Shown: positions 1 to 10,593 of the stretch, piece by piece
Position numbering within the stretch: the stretch's first letter is position 1
How the letters are laid out: each line of letters opens with the position of its first letter
Assembly (NCBI GenBank): GCA_026008535.1
Contig: BRKX01000010.1
Location: forward strand, 1,873,001 to 1,937,000
Direction of reading: 5' to 3'
Length of the DNA: 64,000 nt
Source: Perilla frutescens
Lineage: Eukaryota > Streptophyta > Magnoliopsida > Lamiales > Lamiaceae
Position numbers and translations under genes: made by a program
Notes under the pieces: model-generated
Told to the model about the DNA's origin: nothing
What the model saw: only the letters and a program-made list of their open reading frames with translations
The model's database searches: none

Positions 1-366
1 GGATTGGATTAGTACATAGTTGATACATGTGAATTGCATTCCCTAGTATTAATCTTTATTAATTGATTGAATTTGTTAATTTGATTTAATTGATTTGCTT
101 TGGATAATTAGTTTAAATTGTTCTTATTTAATTGTTCTAATTCTGTTTTTGATTGGTTAGATTTGTGTCTAGCTTTAGAAAACCCATATAAAATTTAGGT
201 AGTCTCGATAATAGAAACGTGTTAGCTTAATTCTCAGTGTGGTTAGATACGATACTCGATTCACTACTATATTGCATTATTCCGTGTTAGTTGCAGATTA
301 GTGCATAAAAATATATTGCATTATCCTGAATTAGTTGCAGATTAGTGAATAAAAATTAGTGCATCA
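1..366 (+). mobile_element. Probable 3' end of an LTR retrotransposon repeat (fragment)
   Basis: The stretch ends in a CA dinucleotide (gtgcatca at 359-366). Just before that it has the wording commonly seen at plant LTR ends: a TGTGG-type line followed by a 'cgatactcgattcactacta' segment and short repeats of 'attgcattat' and 'gttgcagattagtg'. No coding frame is visible. The left end lies outside the window, so neither the partner LTR nor a target duplication can be checked. Bases 367-551 after it are AT-rich with nothing recognisable. The assignment rests on resemblance only. Confidence 0.35.
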
Positions 367-551
367 GGGACCCACTAATTAAATATTAATCAATTAATCA
401 TACCCACATAAATATTTATCTTTTAATCTTAATCACAAATTCAAATTCAAAAATATAATCAAACAAACATATTTCTATTTTCTAATCCTATAACTCTAAA
501 TATTAAATCATTTATCATAACAAAATCATTTCATTTTTTCAAAAACCAATG

Positions 552-1558
552 CACCTTCGCCTCCTTCGCCGAACCTCTCCGATCTTGTCTCATAGACATG
601 GCGAAAAAGGTAACTATGCAATCATCGTCTTGGTATTACATTACATGTTTTTCTATCATCAATGCATATCGTGTCGGTTTCATGTGGGACTCTCTCGGAA
701 TTGGAGTTTTGGTTTGGTTTAATTTAATCTATGTGGCTTTTCTTTTAAATTTAATGAGTTTTATCAATGTAAGATTCTAGGGAAAATTAAATTATTTATC
801 AATTCAAGCGTAAGGAGTTGAAAGATTTTATTTATTTGTTAGTTTAGGGTTTAAATAATTAAAGCGATACATCATATTAACATAAGAATCAACAAATCAT
901 GTATTTAAATTTTTTATTTTTTAAAAATTAATTCTAATAAAAAGTTTTATTAATGTTAACTTGACAATTTCCTTAAAAAATAATATAGTATTGAAAAAAT
1001 TAGAAAAATTGATAGTTTAATTCAATCAGTCATCATGACACAAGGAATTAAATTGACAATTCTGTTTTTTTTTCTTTCTATTTTCTCGCATTTACGGATG
1101 ATTATCATGTGTACAAGAAAGCGAAAAAAAGTTTTCAACATATATATAACATAAAATAAAGATTAATCTAAATCGTGACATCAATTGATAAGAAATATTA
1201 ATATGTATTTCCACAGGGAAGATTGAGCGAGGCAAAAATAGACACGTTCAACATTCCATGCTACTTCCCCACCCCACAACAGTTGAAAGCAATAGTTGAA
1301 AGAAACCACAGTTTCACCATTGAAAGAGTGGAGATCCTAAACAACACTGGGAAATATACCTTCCCCAACATCAGAGCTCTCGTTGCATTTTTCAGGGCAG
1401 TCCATGAAAGCATGCTAGCTCATCATTTTGGAGTCGAAATCATCGATGTATTGTTCGACCTCTACGAGAAGAAACTCACAGCCTTGCCGGTTTTCAGCAA
1501 CGTCGACAACGATAAAACCATCCTGATTCTGGTTGTCCTTAAGCGTACGATCGATTAA
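552..1558 (+). pseudogene. SABATH methyltransferase copy S1: exon 2 tail plus complete exon 3
   Basis: Bases 552-609 match the last ~19 codons of exon 2 of the other copies (ending in ATG GCG AAA AAG) and are followed by the conserved donor gtaact. The intron (610-1216) ends in ccacag. Exon 3 (1217-1558, 342 bp) is fully open from GRLSEAKIDTF to a C-terminus of LKRTID and a TAA stop. The first ~200 codons of exon 2 and all of exon 1 are missing from the window, and 367-551 is unrelated sequence, so this copy cannot encode a methyltransferase as it stands. An AATAAA polyadenylation-type signal lies at 1625-1630. If the missing part lies left of the window behind the LTR, the gene could be interrupted rather than truncated. 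Confidence 0.8.
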
Positions 1559-1964
1559 CATTCGAATACTTTCCGTATAACATTATTATTTAATCGTGCG
1601 TTCTGAGGAGCGCAACCTTAAATCAATAAAGTGTACAAGTGTATAGGTTAATCACATCTCCTAACTTGAAAAGAAACACTACAAAAAAATTCCGATTTAG
1701 CGACGGGGTTTTCCGTCGCTAAATCGCTCGTCGCTAATCATGCGCGACGGTGGCTCGCCCGTCACCAAGGCTTAGCGACGGATCTAGCGACGGAAACCCC
1801 GTCGCTATCCGCCAAATTTAAAATTTTGAAATTATTGATTGGCCCGGCCCGCAATGAGCCCCCGACCCGGGGGCCCGGCCCATTAATGAGCCCTTGACCC
1901 GACCCGATGAAAGGTCCGCGCCTAAGCCCTTCCCAAGCCCTTCAAGAATAATTTTTTATAATAT

Positions 1965-2034
1965 GCACCTAAGAGGATTCGAAGTTGTGACCTCTTACAA
2001 GGAGGGCCAAACACTTATCCATTGGGGCAAGTTC
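1965..2034 (-). repeat. tRNA-like (SINE-type) head inside the CACTA element
   Basis: Read on the minus strand this segment has an A-box-like TGGATAAGTGTTTGG and a B-box-like CAACTTCGAATCC spaced as in tRNA-derived SINEs. It has no clear tail or target duplication, so it may be only a fragment carried by the transposon. Confidence 0.3.
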
Positions 2035-2459
2035 AATTGATCTTATATTGATAGTTTAAATAATATATATACTTATACGATTTTTTCATAATTTATTTTT
2101 ATTTATCTCTATAAATTAAAAGTGTTATATTCTTATTAATATATTTATATCTATTTGTGCACAAATATATATATATATATATATATATAATATTGATATT
2201 ATATTGTATTATATATTTGTATATAAGAACTATAATTTAAGGTGATATTTATTAAGTATCCATGCATACAAAAATTATAATAAAGGTGATATTGTATTAT
2301 ATATTTGTATATAGAACTATAATTTATTAATTAAATTATTTTAAAAATTATATATATATATATATATATCATGGTGAAAATGTGGTTAAATAGTCTTACT
2401 TGGGGTTTCATGCTAAATATCATAATGAATTAAATTATTTTTACTTACATAATAAATAA

Positions 2460-4205
2460 CTTTAGTTTATAATTAAAAATTAAAATCCATTATATACTAT
2501 ATTATGTATATATTTTCATAGTATATTTTAGTTTGTTAATGTATAATTGATTAATCTTGTAGTAGTAACTATAATAAATATTATGTTAAACTTAATACAT
2601 TTTTTAAATATATAATAATATACTAATTAGTTTATTTATAAGAATACTAATAAAGCTAATTTGTATAAATTTGTATTCAATAAAGAAATAATACAAATTT
2701 AAAGATGTGATTTTAATAAATGTGTATAATTATGATATTATTTTTTTAAAAATTAAAATAAATGAATAAAAATATAAAAATAATTTTAATAGGGAGAATA
2801 TTTGTATTAGAATATATTGAAATCATATTTAATTACTTTAAAAACAATTAAATAAAATTTAAAAAATAAATAAAAAATTAAAAAAAATTAAAAATTGCTT
2901 TAGATTATAATTAAAAATTAAAATCCATTATATACTATATTATGTATATATTTTAATAGTATATTTTAGTTTGTTAATGTATAATTGATTAATCTTGTAG
3001 TAGTAACTATAATAAATATTATGTTAAACTTAATACATTTTTTAAATATATAATAATATACTAATTAGTTTATTTATAAGAATACTAATAAAGCTAATTT
3101 GTATAAATTTGTATTTAATAAGGAAATAATACAAATTTAAAGATGTGATATTAATAAATGTGTATAATTATGATATTATTTTTTTTAAAATTAAAATAAA
3201 TGAATAAAAATATAAAAATAATTTTAATAGGGAGAATATTTGTATTAGAATATATTGAAATCATATTTAATTATTTTAAAAATAATTAAATAAAATTTAA
3301 AAATTAAATAAAAAATTAAAAAAAATTAAAAATTGCTTTAGATTATAATTAAAAATTAAAATCCATTATATACTATATTATGTATATATTTTCATAGTAT
3401 ATTTTAGTTTGTTAATGTATAATTAATTAATCTTGTAGTAGTAACTATAATAAATATTATGTTAAACTTAATACATTTTTTAAATATATAATAATATACT
3501 AATTAGTTTATTTATAAGAATACTAATAAAGCTAATTTGTATAAATTTTTATTTAATAAGGAAATAATACAAATTTAAAGATGTGATATTAATAAATGTG
3601 TATAATTGCGATATTATTTTTTCAAAAATTAAAATAAATGAATAAAAATATAAAAATGATTTTAATAGGGAGAATATTTGTATTAGAACAGATTGAAATC
3701 ATATTTAATTATTTTAAAAATAATTAAATAAAATTTAAAAAATAAATAAAAAATTAAAAAAAATTAAAAATTACTTTAGTTTATAATTAAAAATTAAAAT
3801 CCATTATATACTATATTATGTATATATATTTTCATAGTATATTTTAGTTTGTTAATGTATAATTGATTAATCTTGTAGTAGTGACTATAATAAATATTAT
3901 GTTAAACTTAATACATTTTTTAAATATATAATAATATACTAAGTAGTTTATTTATAAGAATACTAATAAAGCTAATTTGTATAAATTTGTATTTAATAAG
4001 AAAATAATATAAATTTAAAGATGTGATATTAATAAATGTATATTGCGATATTATTTTTTCAAAAATTAAAATAAATGAATAAAAATATAAAAATGATTTT
4101 AATAGGGAAAATATTTGTATTAGAATAGTATGAAATCATATTTAATTATTTTAAAAATAATTAAATAAAATTTAAAAAAATAAAAAAAATTAAAAAAATT
4201 AAAAA
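2460..4205. repeat. Four-copy tandem repeat, 438-bp period
   Basis: The anchor 'ccattatatactatatta' recurs at 2487, 2925, 3363 and 3801, each exactly 438 bp apart. Copies differ by scattered substitutions and small A/T indels. The unit is very AT-rich, has no open frame, and lies wholly within the CACTA element. Confidence 0.92.
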
Positions 4206-4351
4206 CTAAAAAAAAATAGCTACGGGGGTTCCCGTCGCTAGAATTAGCTACGGGGAACCTCGTCGCTAACCCCGTCGCAAAATTTCCCGTCTCTATTTCC
4301 GTCGCTAGTGGCGACCCGTGTCGGCCCCGTCGCTAGAATGAACTTGTAGTG

Positions 4352-5014
4352 AAAGTTCAAAAAATGTACTTTGAAATTTGTAATAAATATAGGATAAAAG
4401 TCAAAATCTGACAACTAGAAAGTGAATTGGTCGTCCATCATTCTTTTTGGATGACGAGGGTAACCCACCGCAGTTGCTACTCAAGTGTACACTGAGTAAA
4501 TCTCGTTTCTGTGTCAGAGTCTACAAAGCACATAAAAGAAGGTAAATTACACTTGGAAAACTAGATATGAGTTTGTGACAAATTCGAACTCGAACTAGTC
4601 CCGATATTCTTAAATTAGTAAACAACAGAACCATGGCAGGAAATAATATGAGAACTTCATTATTAGATGGAATCAAATCGAATAAAATCTGCAAATTAAT
4701 TTATTAAAAACAATTATAAATTCTAATTTGATGGAGTATAATCAAATCTAATTATGTATGCGGGTGTTGCATCATTGCTTCTTTTTATAAATTGTTTTAA
4801 GTAGGCGTTATATTCGACGGCATGTGCATATATGCCATCGATCATGTGATTAATTGAACTTACGTTTGTCACCATATACCTTCATATTGTGCAAGAATCA
4901 AATATATTTTTTATATTTCGTGAATTAAACTCTTGCACTTGCTTCTTCCACATGAATTATAAATACGTGCGTGGAAATATTATTCTTCACCATATAAATA
5001 TATCGCAAAATAAA
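4352..5014. other. Spacer and promoter region upstream of S2
   Basis: The left part (about 4355-4420) matches the conserved 3' flank of SABATH copies, with wording such as 'ggataaaagtcaaaatctga', showing it was split from S1 by the CACTA insertion. The right part is the S2 promoter, with a TATA box at 4958-4965. No gene is seen. Confidence 0.6.
4958..4965 (+). promoter_or_regulatory. TATA box of S2
   Basis: TATAAATA lies 57 bp before the S2 start codon. The same TATAAAT, at 49-57 bp from the ATG, is conserved at S5, S6, S7 and S8, which supports it as a core promoter element. Confidence 0.65.
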
Positions 5015-8000
5015 ATGGAATCCATGGTTAATGAGCATGAACTCTCCCCTTATGCCATGAATGCTGGAGATGGCCCTCTTAGCTATGTCAAAAACTCCTC
5101 CTACCAGGTATATATCAACCAATTTAATTATATTTGTGTCTGTGTGTAACATATATATGCAGTAATAGATCCAGACGAACATGTTTTGGGGGTGTCACAG
5201 CTAGGGCTGTATACGAACCAAATCGAGCCAAACATCTTGATGTTCGAGCTTGGCTCGTTAAGGAATATTCAAGCTCGAGCTCGATTCGAGCTTTTTTCCT
5301 CTTGTTCAAGCTCGGTTCGATAAATATTTCACATGTTCCAATTTGGTTCGAGCTCGACTCGTGAAATACTCGAAAATTTACTAAACGAGCCTGAACTCGA
5401 ATGCTTGAAAAAAAGCTCGTTTAATTTATATATCCGAGCTCAGGCTCGAAAAAAATAACTTATTTAATTTACCCGTTTGAAATATTTATAATATTCATGA
5501 ACATGTTCGATTAAGCTCGAGCTCGAACATGTTCGTGAGCTGACCGAACTGAATACTACTATGTTCTAGCTCAGCTCGTTTAAAAAATGAACGAACTTCG
5601 AACGAGCTTTTTTCGAACCGAACTTCGAATAGCTCGCGAGCGTTTCCCTTCATTTACAGCCCTAATCACTGCACTATCTAAAAAAAGAAATCTTTTTTGA
5701 TGGGTCAAAACCGACTGACGGCCAAAAACCTATAGAAAAAAGAAAATGGTTTTCCGGGTTAGGGCACCCCGATCCGCCACTAAACATGAGCACCTTATAT
5801 AATGTCACGTGAGTTATCATTTCAATTCTTGAACACCTGCATTAATGTTTACGATTTCTTCTTCTTCTTCTTCTTCTTCTTCTTCAGGGAGGAGTATTAG
5901 ATGTTGCAAAGCCAATCCTGGAAGAAGAAATCGCCAAAAAGTTAGAGATTTCAAGCAATCAAAATGCATTCTGCATTGCTGATTTCGGCTGCTCAACTGG
6001 AAACAACTCGTTTCAGGCAACGGAGATAATCATCGAAGCTATCAAACGAAAACTCGAATTATCAGACCTCAAAATCCCAGAATTCCACGTGTTCTTCAAC
6101 GACGTCATCACCAACGATTTCAACACCCTTTTCAGCTCACTCCCACCTAACCGGAGCTACAACGTGGCTGCAGTGCCCGGAGACTTCCACCGCCGCCTAC
6201 TGCCTCCATCGTCCGTCCACTTTGCCTACTCATCTTGGTCGCTCCACTGGCTGTCGGAGGTGCCGAAGGCGGTGGAGGACAGTGATTCTCCGGCTTGGAA
6301 CGGAGGAGATATATTTTATAGAGGAGAGAGAAAGGAGGTTTGTGATGCCTATTTGGATCAATTTGGAAGAGATGTTGAGTCATTCTTGAAGTGCAGGGCG
6401 GTAGAAATGGTGGGAGGAGGGCTCATGGCCCTTCTACTGCCCGGAGTTCCGGCATTTTGGAACCCGGAAAATGAATTCACGCTCGTCTCCATCGCCGAAC
6501 TTCTCCGATCTAGCCTCATAGACATGGCCAAAAAGGTAACTATGCTATCACCATCTTCTTCGTGTTATATTACGTGTTTCTCTATCATCAATGCACATTA
6601 TGTCGATTACATGTCTGGTTCGGGTTTTTGTTCGGTTTAATATATGTGGTTTCTTTTATTATGAATGAGTTCTGCAATAAATGGTAAACTCAAGAAAACA
6701 ACTTTTACACCGTCACATCATCGGCACATCAAAAATTAAAACCCACCATCTTTTATAAATTTATTCCTATAATAATAAACCCCTAAAAGCAACTTCAATA
6801 TGGATATACCCACCAATATACACATCGATATTTATATATACAATTATATATATTTTCTTATACTATATTTATTTACAATATTCAATTAAGTACACTTAAT
6901 TTAACTCAATTATATATTCAATTTTTAATTTCGTTAAATTCGTAATTCAATAAAATGAAGAAAAAATTAGAGAAATAAAAAATATTACTTAATGTATGTT
7001 ACATTAATTTAAAATAGGTATATCAAATAAACACAACATTGTATTAATAAAAAGAAGGTGTGAGCCGTCCCCTTGGGGATGGCCTAGTGGTGGAGTGGTA
7101 AAGGTCTCAAGTTCGAATCCCACCAACACCACTAGGTGTGAGCCTGTTACACCTGGCTTGCCAAGTGTGGTTTACCTCCCCTGTGTGGTTTGCAGACTAT
7201 TACACAGGGGCGAGGTTTACCCAGTGCGCACCACGGTAGCGACTGCGGGTTACCCTCGACATCCAAAAAAAAAAAAAAAAAGGTGTGAGCCTGTCACACC
7301 TGGCGGTGGAGTAGTGTTTCTTGAGGCCAAAGGTCTCAAGTTCGACCCACCTCCAACACCACTAGGTATGAGCCTGTCACACCTGGCTTGCCAAGTGTGG
7401 TTTACCTCCCCTGTGTAGGTTTGCAAGCTATTACACAGGGGCGGAGTTTACCCAGTGCGCACCACGGTAGCGGCTGCGGGTTACCCTCGACATCCAAAAA
7501 AAAAGAAGGTAAATTGAACGAGTTGAGATCCTCAAGTCCCAAGTTCTGTGCGTCAACTGTGTGCTGACATCAAAATTGTATAGTCTTAATAATATTTTTC
7601 ATAAAAATAAATTTATTATATTATAATTAATCATAATTAATATTTTTACTAAAAAATAAAATTTAAAAAAATTATATACTCTAAGTTTGGAATAATCAAC
7701 CCCAAAAATCAATTATATTAACTAAAAATTGAAAACTAATAAACATTAAAAAATAATTATATACCCTAATTGGTCGGGTAGGATAAACCCTAAATAATAA
7801 TGTAAAATTATATACTAAACCAAAATAAAATTAAAATTGAAAAAAAAAAGAAAAGAAAAAGTAATAATTTTGATATTCAATACACGGTTGACGCACATAA
7901 TTTGGACTAGAGGATCTCAAGTGAAATTAAACCAACATAACACATTAATGAAAAAATGTTATTGCATACTAATCACTTCGTCCATAATTTGAAATATTTT

Positions 8001-10247
8001 TTAAAAAAAATTGAATTGAACATAGACTTCAAGTGAATCATCAAATTTTAATGAAATACTATGGGCTCGTTTGGTTGGCAGGAAAGTAAAGTTTTTTGGG
8101 AATATGATTTCTGGGAATGTGATTCTAAGGAAAATGATTACTAACAGATTCTTTATTCTGTGTTTGGAACACAACAAGAAAATTGCAATGATTCTCTGTT
8201 TATTATTGAATTAGATTTAAACAAGAATAGATAATTAAATATTTAAAATATATACTATATCTTATTTCATACTACCGATATTTATAATTTTAAATTACGA
8301 ACCATATAATGTATAATTCTTCAATTTGCATTAGTACTATAGATATTGAATGCAACATATTATTTCAATTTAAATAAAATGATATCACTAAAAAATAATC
8401 AATTAAGGTAAATATTGTATTGGTGATCCAAATATTATTTATTGAATTGAAAATCAAAATTATCTATATAAATATTTTTTTATTGAATTGGAAATCAAAA
8501 TTATCTATATTGACAATGGTATGGTCATCGTTTAGTCCGCAATGTTGTCTCAAAAATGATATTATTGTAATTTTGATAGAAATGCCAAAAAAATAATTGA
8601 TAAAATGGTCGAATTTTGGTCGTAATTTCTTCAATAAAAAAAGTATCACATTTTTTAATTTCTTTTTTTCATTTATAAAATTTTTTATTTTTTTTATTTT
8701 TTTATTTTACACATTTTTTATTGAAATTTTTTAATCCAAACTTAGTATTAATAATAAAAAAAAAGATAATAATAAATCTTATTTTTTCAATTTTAAAACA
8801 TAATAATAATTATAAAAAAAATAAATAATAATAAATGAAGAAATCGAACAATGAAATCATTTAACACCAGATTCCCCAAAACAAGGAAAAAGAATACCTA
8901 CTTGGAGTAGGTATTCAGAATTCAAGAAAGTTGCATAATTTTCCTTGTTTTGTGGAATGTGATTACTTTCCATATTACATAAAAAATGAACCAAACACAG
9001 TAATGTTAAAATAGAGAATCAGATTACTTTCCCAAGTCAGATTCCATGTCAACCAAACGGGGCCTATATGCTATTGGTTAATAATTTTTTTTTAAAAAAA
9101 AAAAAGATGAAGGAAAAAAGATGACTTACAACATTTCAGTAGCAGGTCCCACCCCTCTTCTCCCATTGGCCAATTAATCATCTCTCCTAGCTCCCTTTTT
9201 TGAACCCACCCCACGTCGTCGGACACTTTTATTCCAATTTGATATTTCATCTTATATTTCAATCATTGAATGTATGCTATACGTATTTAAACAATTACAC
9301 ATATAATATATATTTAATGATTAGAATATGAAATGGAACACCGAGTTAGAATAGAAAATCCCGTCCGCATCCGACCCAACCCAACCCCGTCTATTGGTTG
9401 AAACCTACCAAATCAGGTTCACAGCCCGGGTTCATTGAACTCCCCATTACAAGCACCCTTAATGAGTTCCAAGTATCAAATTGATAGAGTTAATTTTGAT
9501 TTTGATCTCATAGGACATCAGGTATTTTGATTTTGGTCCCGACACTATCATTTTTGGTCCTTTTTCAAAAAAATCGCCCACTTTTAGTCCCATAGGTTTA
9601 AGAATATCATTTTTGGTCCCATAATTCCAAGGCAAAAAAGGGGACCAAAATCAATACTAACTCTATTTTGGACCAAAATCGAAATACCCGATGTCCTATG
9701 GGACCAAAATGAATATTTTCTCCAAATTGATACCTATATCGCATGTTGCATTTACGGATATGATTAGCATATGCGTCAATAAAATGAAAAAAGGCTGATG
9801 ATTCATCATTGAAACAAACTAACATAGATAACATAAAATAAAGATTAATCTAAGTCATGACATTAATTGATTAGAAACATTAAAATGTCTTTTTTTCCTC
9901 AGGGAAGATTGAGTGAGGCAAAAATAGACACGTTCAATATTCCACACTACTTCCCCACCCCACAGCAGTTGAAGGCAATACTTGAAAGAAGCAACAATTT
10001 CGCCATTGAAAGAGTGGAGATCCTAACCAACACTGGGAAACATATCAATATCCCCAACATCAGAGCTGCCGTTGCATCTTACCGGGCAGTTCATGAGAGC
10101 ATGCTAGCTCATCATTTTGGAGTCGAAATCATCGATGAATTGTTTGACCTCTACGAGAAGAAACTCGCAGCCTCACCGGTCTTAACCAACATCGACAACG
10201 ATAAAACCATCATGATTCTGGCCGTCCTTAAGCGTACGATCGATTAA
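5015..10247 (+). CDS. SABATH-family carboxyl methyltransferase, copy S2 (intact, 3 exons)
   Basis: Exons are 5015-5107, 5888-6535 and 9903-10247, all phase 0, giving about 361 aa, the usual SABATH length. Introns begin gtatat and gtaact and end ttcag and ctcag. The enzyme should transfer the methyl group of S-adenosylmethionine to a carboxyl group of a small metabolite in the cytosol. Visible family features are the N-terminal NAGDGPLSYVKNSSYQ (Gln31 is a substrate-carboxylate ligand in the family), the SAM motif ADFGCSTGNN, FFND, and SSWSLHWLSEVP with His151 and Trp152. Exon 3 has one extra codon (HINIPN where others have YTFPN). Exon 2 starts Gly-Gly where S6 and S7 have Arg-Gly. Intron 2 is 3.4 kb and loaded with transposons, so expression may be weak. 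It resembles the loganic-acid / At5g38780-type branch, but the substrate is unknown. Confidence 0.85.
5160..5782. mobile_element. hAT-like non-autonomous element in S2 intron 1 (host of a nested MITE)
   Basis: The left end reads cagtaatagatccagac and the right end gatccgccacta, degraded versions of the CAGTGGCGGATC / GATCCGCCACTG termini common in plant hAT elements. Next to the ends are the typical gggggtgtcac and gttagggcacccc. Comparison with intron 1 of S6 shows the flanking intron resuming at 'aacatgagcaccttatat'. A degraded 8-bp duplication (tatatatg / taaacatg, 6 of 8) is possible. No coding capacity. Confidence 0.5.
5202..5664. mobile_element. hAT-like MITE with GAGCTCGAGC-rich ends (family member 1)
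   Basis: Termini are TAGGGCTGTA and TACAGCCCTA, flanked by gtcacagc (5194-5201) and atcactgc (5665-5672), an 8-bp target duplication with 6 of 8 matches. The interior is packed with GAGCTCGAGC/GCTCGAGC words that can fold on themselves. It has no transposase and is nested inside the degraded hAT-like element of 5160-5782. Confidence 0.75.
5855..5886 (+). repeat. (TTC)n microsatellite at the S2 exon 2 splice acceptor
   Basis: About ten TTC units run directly into the acceptor cag at 5885-5887, so the microsatellite itself is the polypyrimidine tract of intron 1. Confidence 0.85.
6536..7059. other. S2 intron 2, first part
   Basis: Bases 6536-6680 match the conserved start of intron 2 in the other copies. 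From about 6690 to 7059 the sequence is AT-rich and nothing is recognised. Confidence 0.5.
7060..7281 (+). mobile_element. tRNA-derived SINE, first of a head-to-tail pair
   Basis: The head has an A-box-like GATGGCCTAGTGGTGG and a B-box-like GGTCTCAAGTTCGAATCC, the two internal RNA polymerase III promoter boxes of tRNA-type SINEs. A body with 'tttacccagtgcgcaccacg' follows, and it ends in a 17-base A tail (7265-7281). The target duplication aaaagaaggt lies at 7050-7059 and, after the second copy, at 7501-7510. Confidence 0.8.
7282..7500 (+). mobile_element. tRNA-derived SINE, second of the pair, with rearranged head
   Basis: The body and A tail repeat the first copy almost word for word. The head is altered: the A-box region is replaced by 'gtgtgagcctgtcacacctg', itself part of the SINE body, followed by a B-box GGTCTCAAGTTCGACCC. 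The 3' flank aaaagaaggt (7501-7510) matches the flank before the first copy, so the pair behaves as one insertion. Confidence 0.78.
7520..7923. mobile_element. Mutator-like MITE in S2 intron 2
   Basis: Inverted ends of about 40 bp pair GAGTTGAGATCCTCAAGTCC with the reverse complement of ggactagaggatctcaagtg. A 9-bp near-duplication, aaattgaac (7511-7519) and aaattaaac (7924-7932), points to a Mutator-type insertion. The interior is AT-rich and non-coding. Related sequence occurs at about 38330-38715 and 43090-43360 in the spacers, and weakly at 13990-14270. Confidence 0.6.
8063..9064. mobile_element. TIR transposon, probably PIF/Harbinger-like, non-autonomous
   Basis: Termini GGGCTCGTTTGGTTG and CAACCAAACGGGGCC form a 15-bp inverted repeat with 13 matches, followed inward by partly matching 'gggaatgtgattc'-type subterminal words. 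The flanking trinucleotide is TAT on both sides (8060-8062, 9065-9067). Only a spurious short frame is present inside. The superfamily is inferred from the CGTTTGGTT end; TAT is not the usual TWA target. Confidence 0.65.
9065..9486. other. S2 intron 2 between two elements
   Basis: No coding sequence or clear element is seen. It contains short promoter-like AT tracts and a pyrimidine-rich segment at 9140-9210 with no assignable function. The last ten bases are the left target copy of the next MITE. Confidence 0.4.
9487..9722. mobile_element. Foldback MITE, probably Mutator-type
   Basis: Two long arms pair: 'ttttgatctcataggacatc' on the left and 'gatgtcctatgggaccaaaa' on the right, with further ggtccc words between. 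The 10-bp caaattgata is present on both sides (9477-9486 and 9723-9732). Paralogous intron 2 sequence resumes at 'caaattgatacctatat'. Confidence 0.65.
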
Positions 10248-10539
10248 ATAGGCGCCTCCGTGAGCGACTCCATGTTCGCACTTTTTTTTTAATTTTTTTT
10301 ATTTCGTTGTTTGCCTTTATCTAGCACCTTGGTTTGCTACTGTTTTCTTTCTTCCTGTAAATTTTTTTTACTTCTTTTAAAATTCATATTTTTCCGCTGC
10401 ATTCATTCTTGCCGGAAAATATGAGGGTTTTTTCTGTCGATGCATGTCTTTGCGTTGATTTTTCTCAGTCTAAAAATTCCGTTTAGATTTGCAAAGAAAC
10501 TTAAGGAGCTTCAGAAACATCTCAAGTACCTTCATATAC

Positions 10540-10593
<54 letters not shown>

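Larger units (their letters stand above)
1677..4351. mobile_element. Non-autonomous CACTA (En/Spm) transposon
   Basis: The element starts CACTACAAAAAAA and ends CTTGTAGTG, the hallmark CACTA termini, and is flanked by a 3-bp duplication AAA (1674-1676 and 4352-4354). Both ends carry many short subterminal repeats of GCGACGG / CCGTCGC (1695-1815 and 4215-4335), as expected of transposase-binding repeats. No transposase frame is present. The interior is AT-rich and largely made of a 438-bp tandem repeat. It sits in the 3' flank of S1: sequences on both sides resume the conserved spacer found after the other copies. Confidence 0.88.

Noticed and set aside
598..780. 60-codon frame starting MAKKVTMQS
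   Set aside because: It is the tail of SABATH exon 2 read through into intron 2; the conserved donor gtaact lies at 610.
2460..4205. Regular repeats as a CRISPR-like array
   Set aside because: Units are 438 bp, AT-rich, without spacers, in a plant transposon; nothing resembles a CRISPR repeat or cas gene.
7075..7130. A functional tRNA gene
   Set aside because: A and B boxes are present but no cloverleaf can be formed by eye and the unit has a SINE body and A tail.
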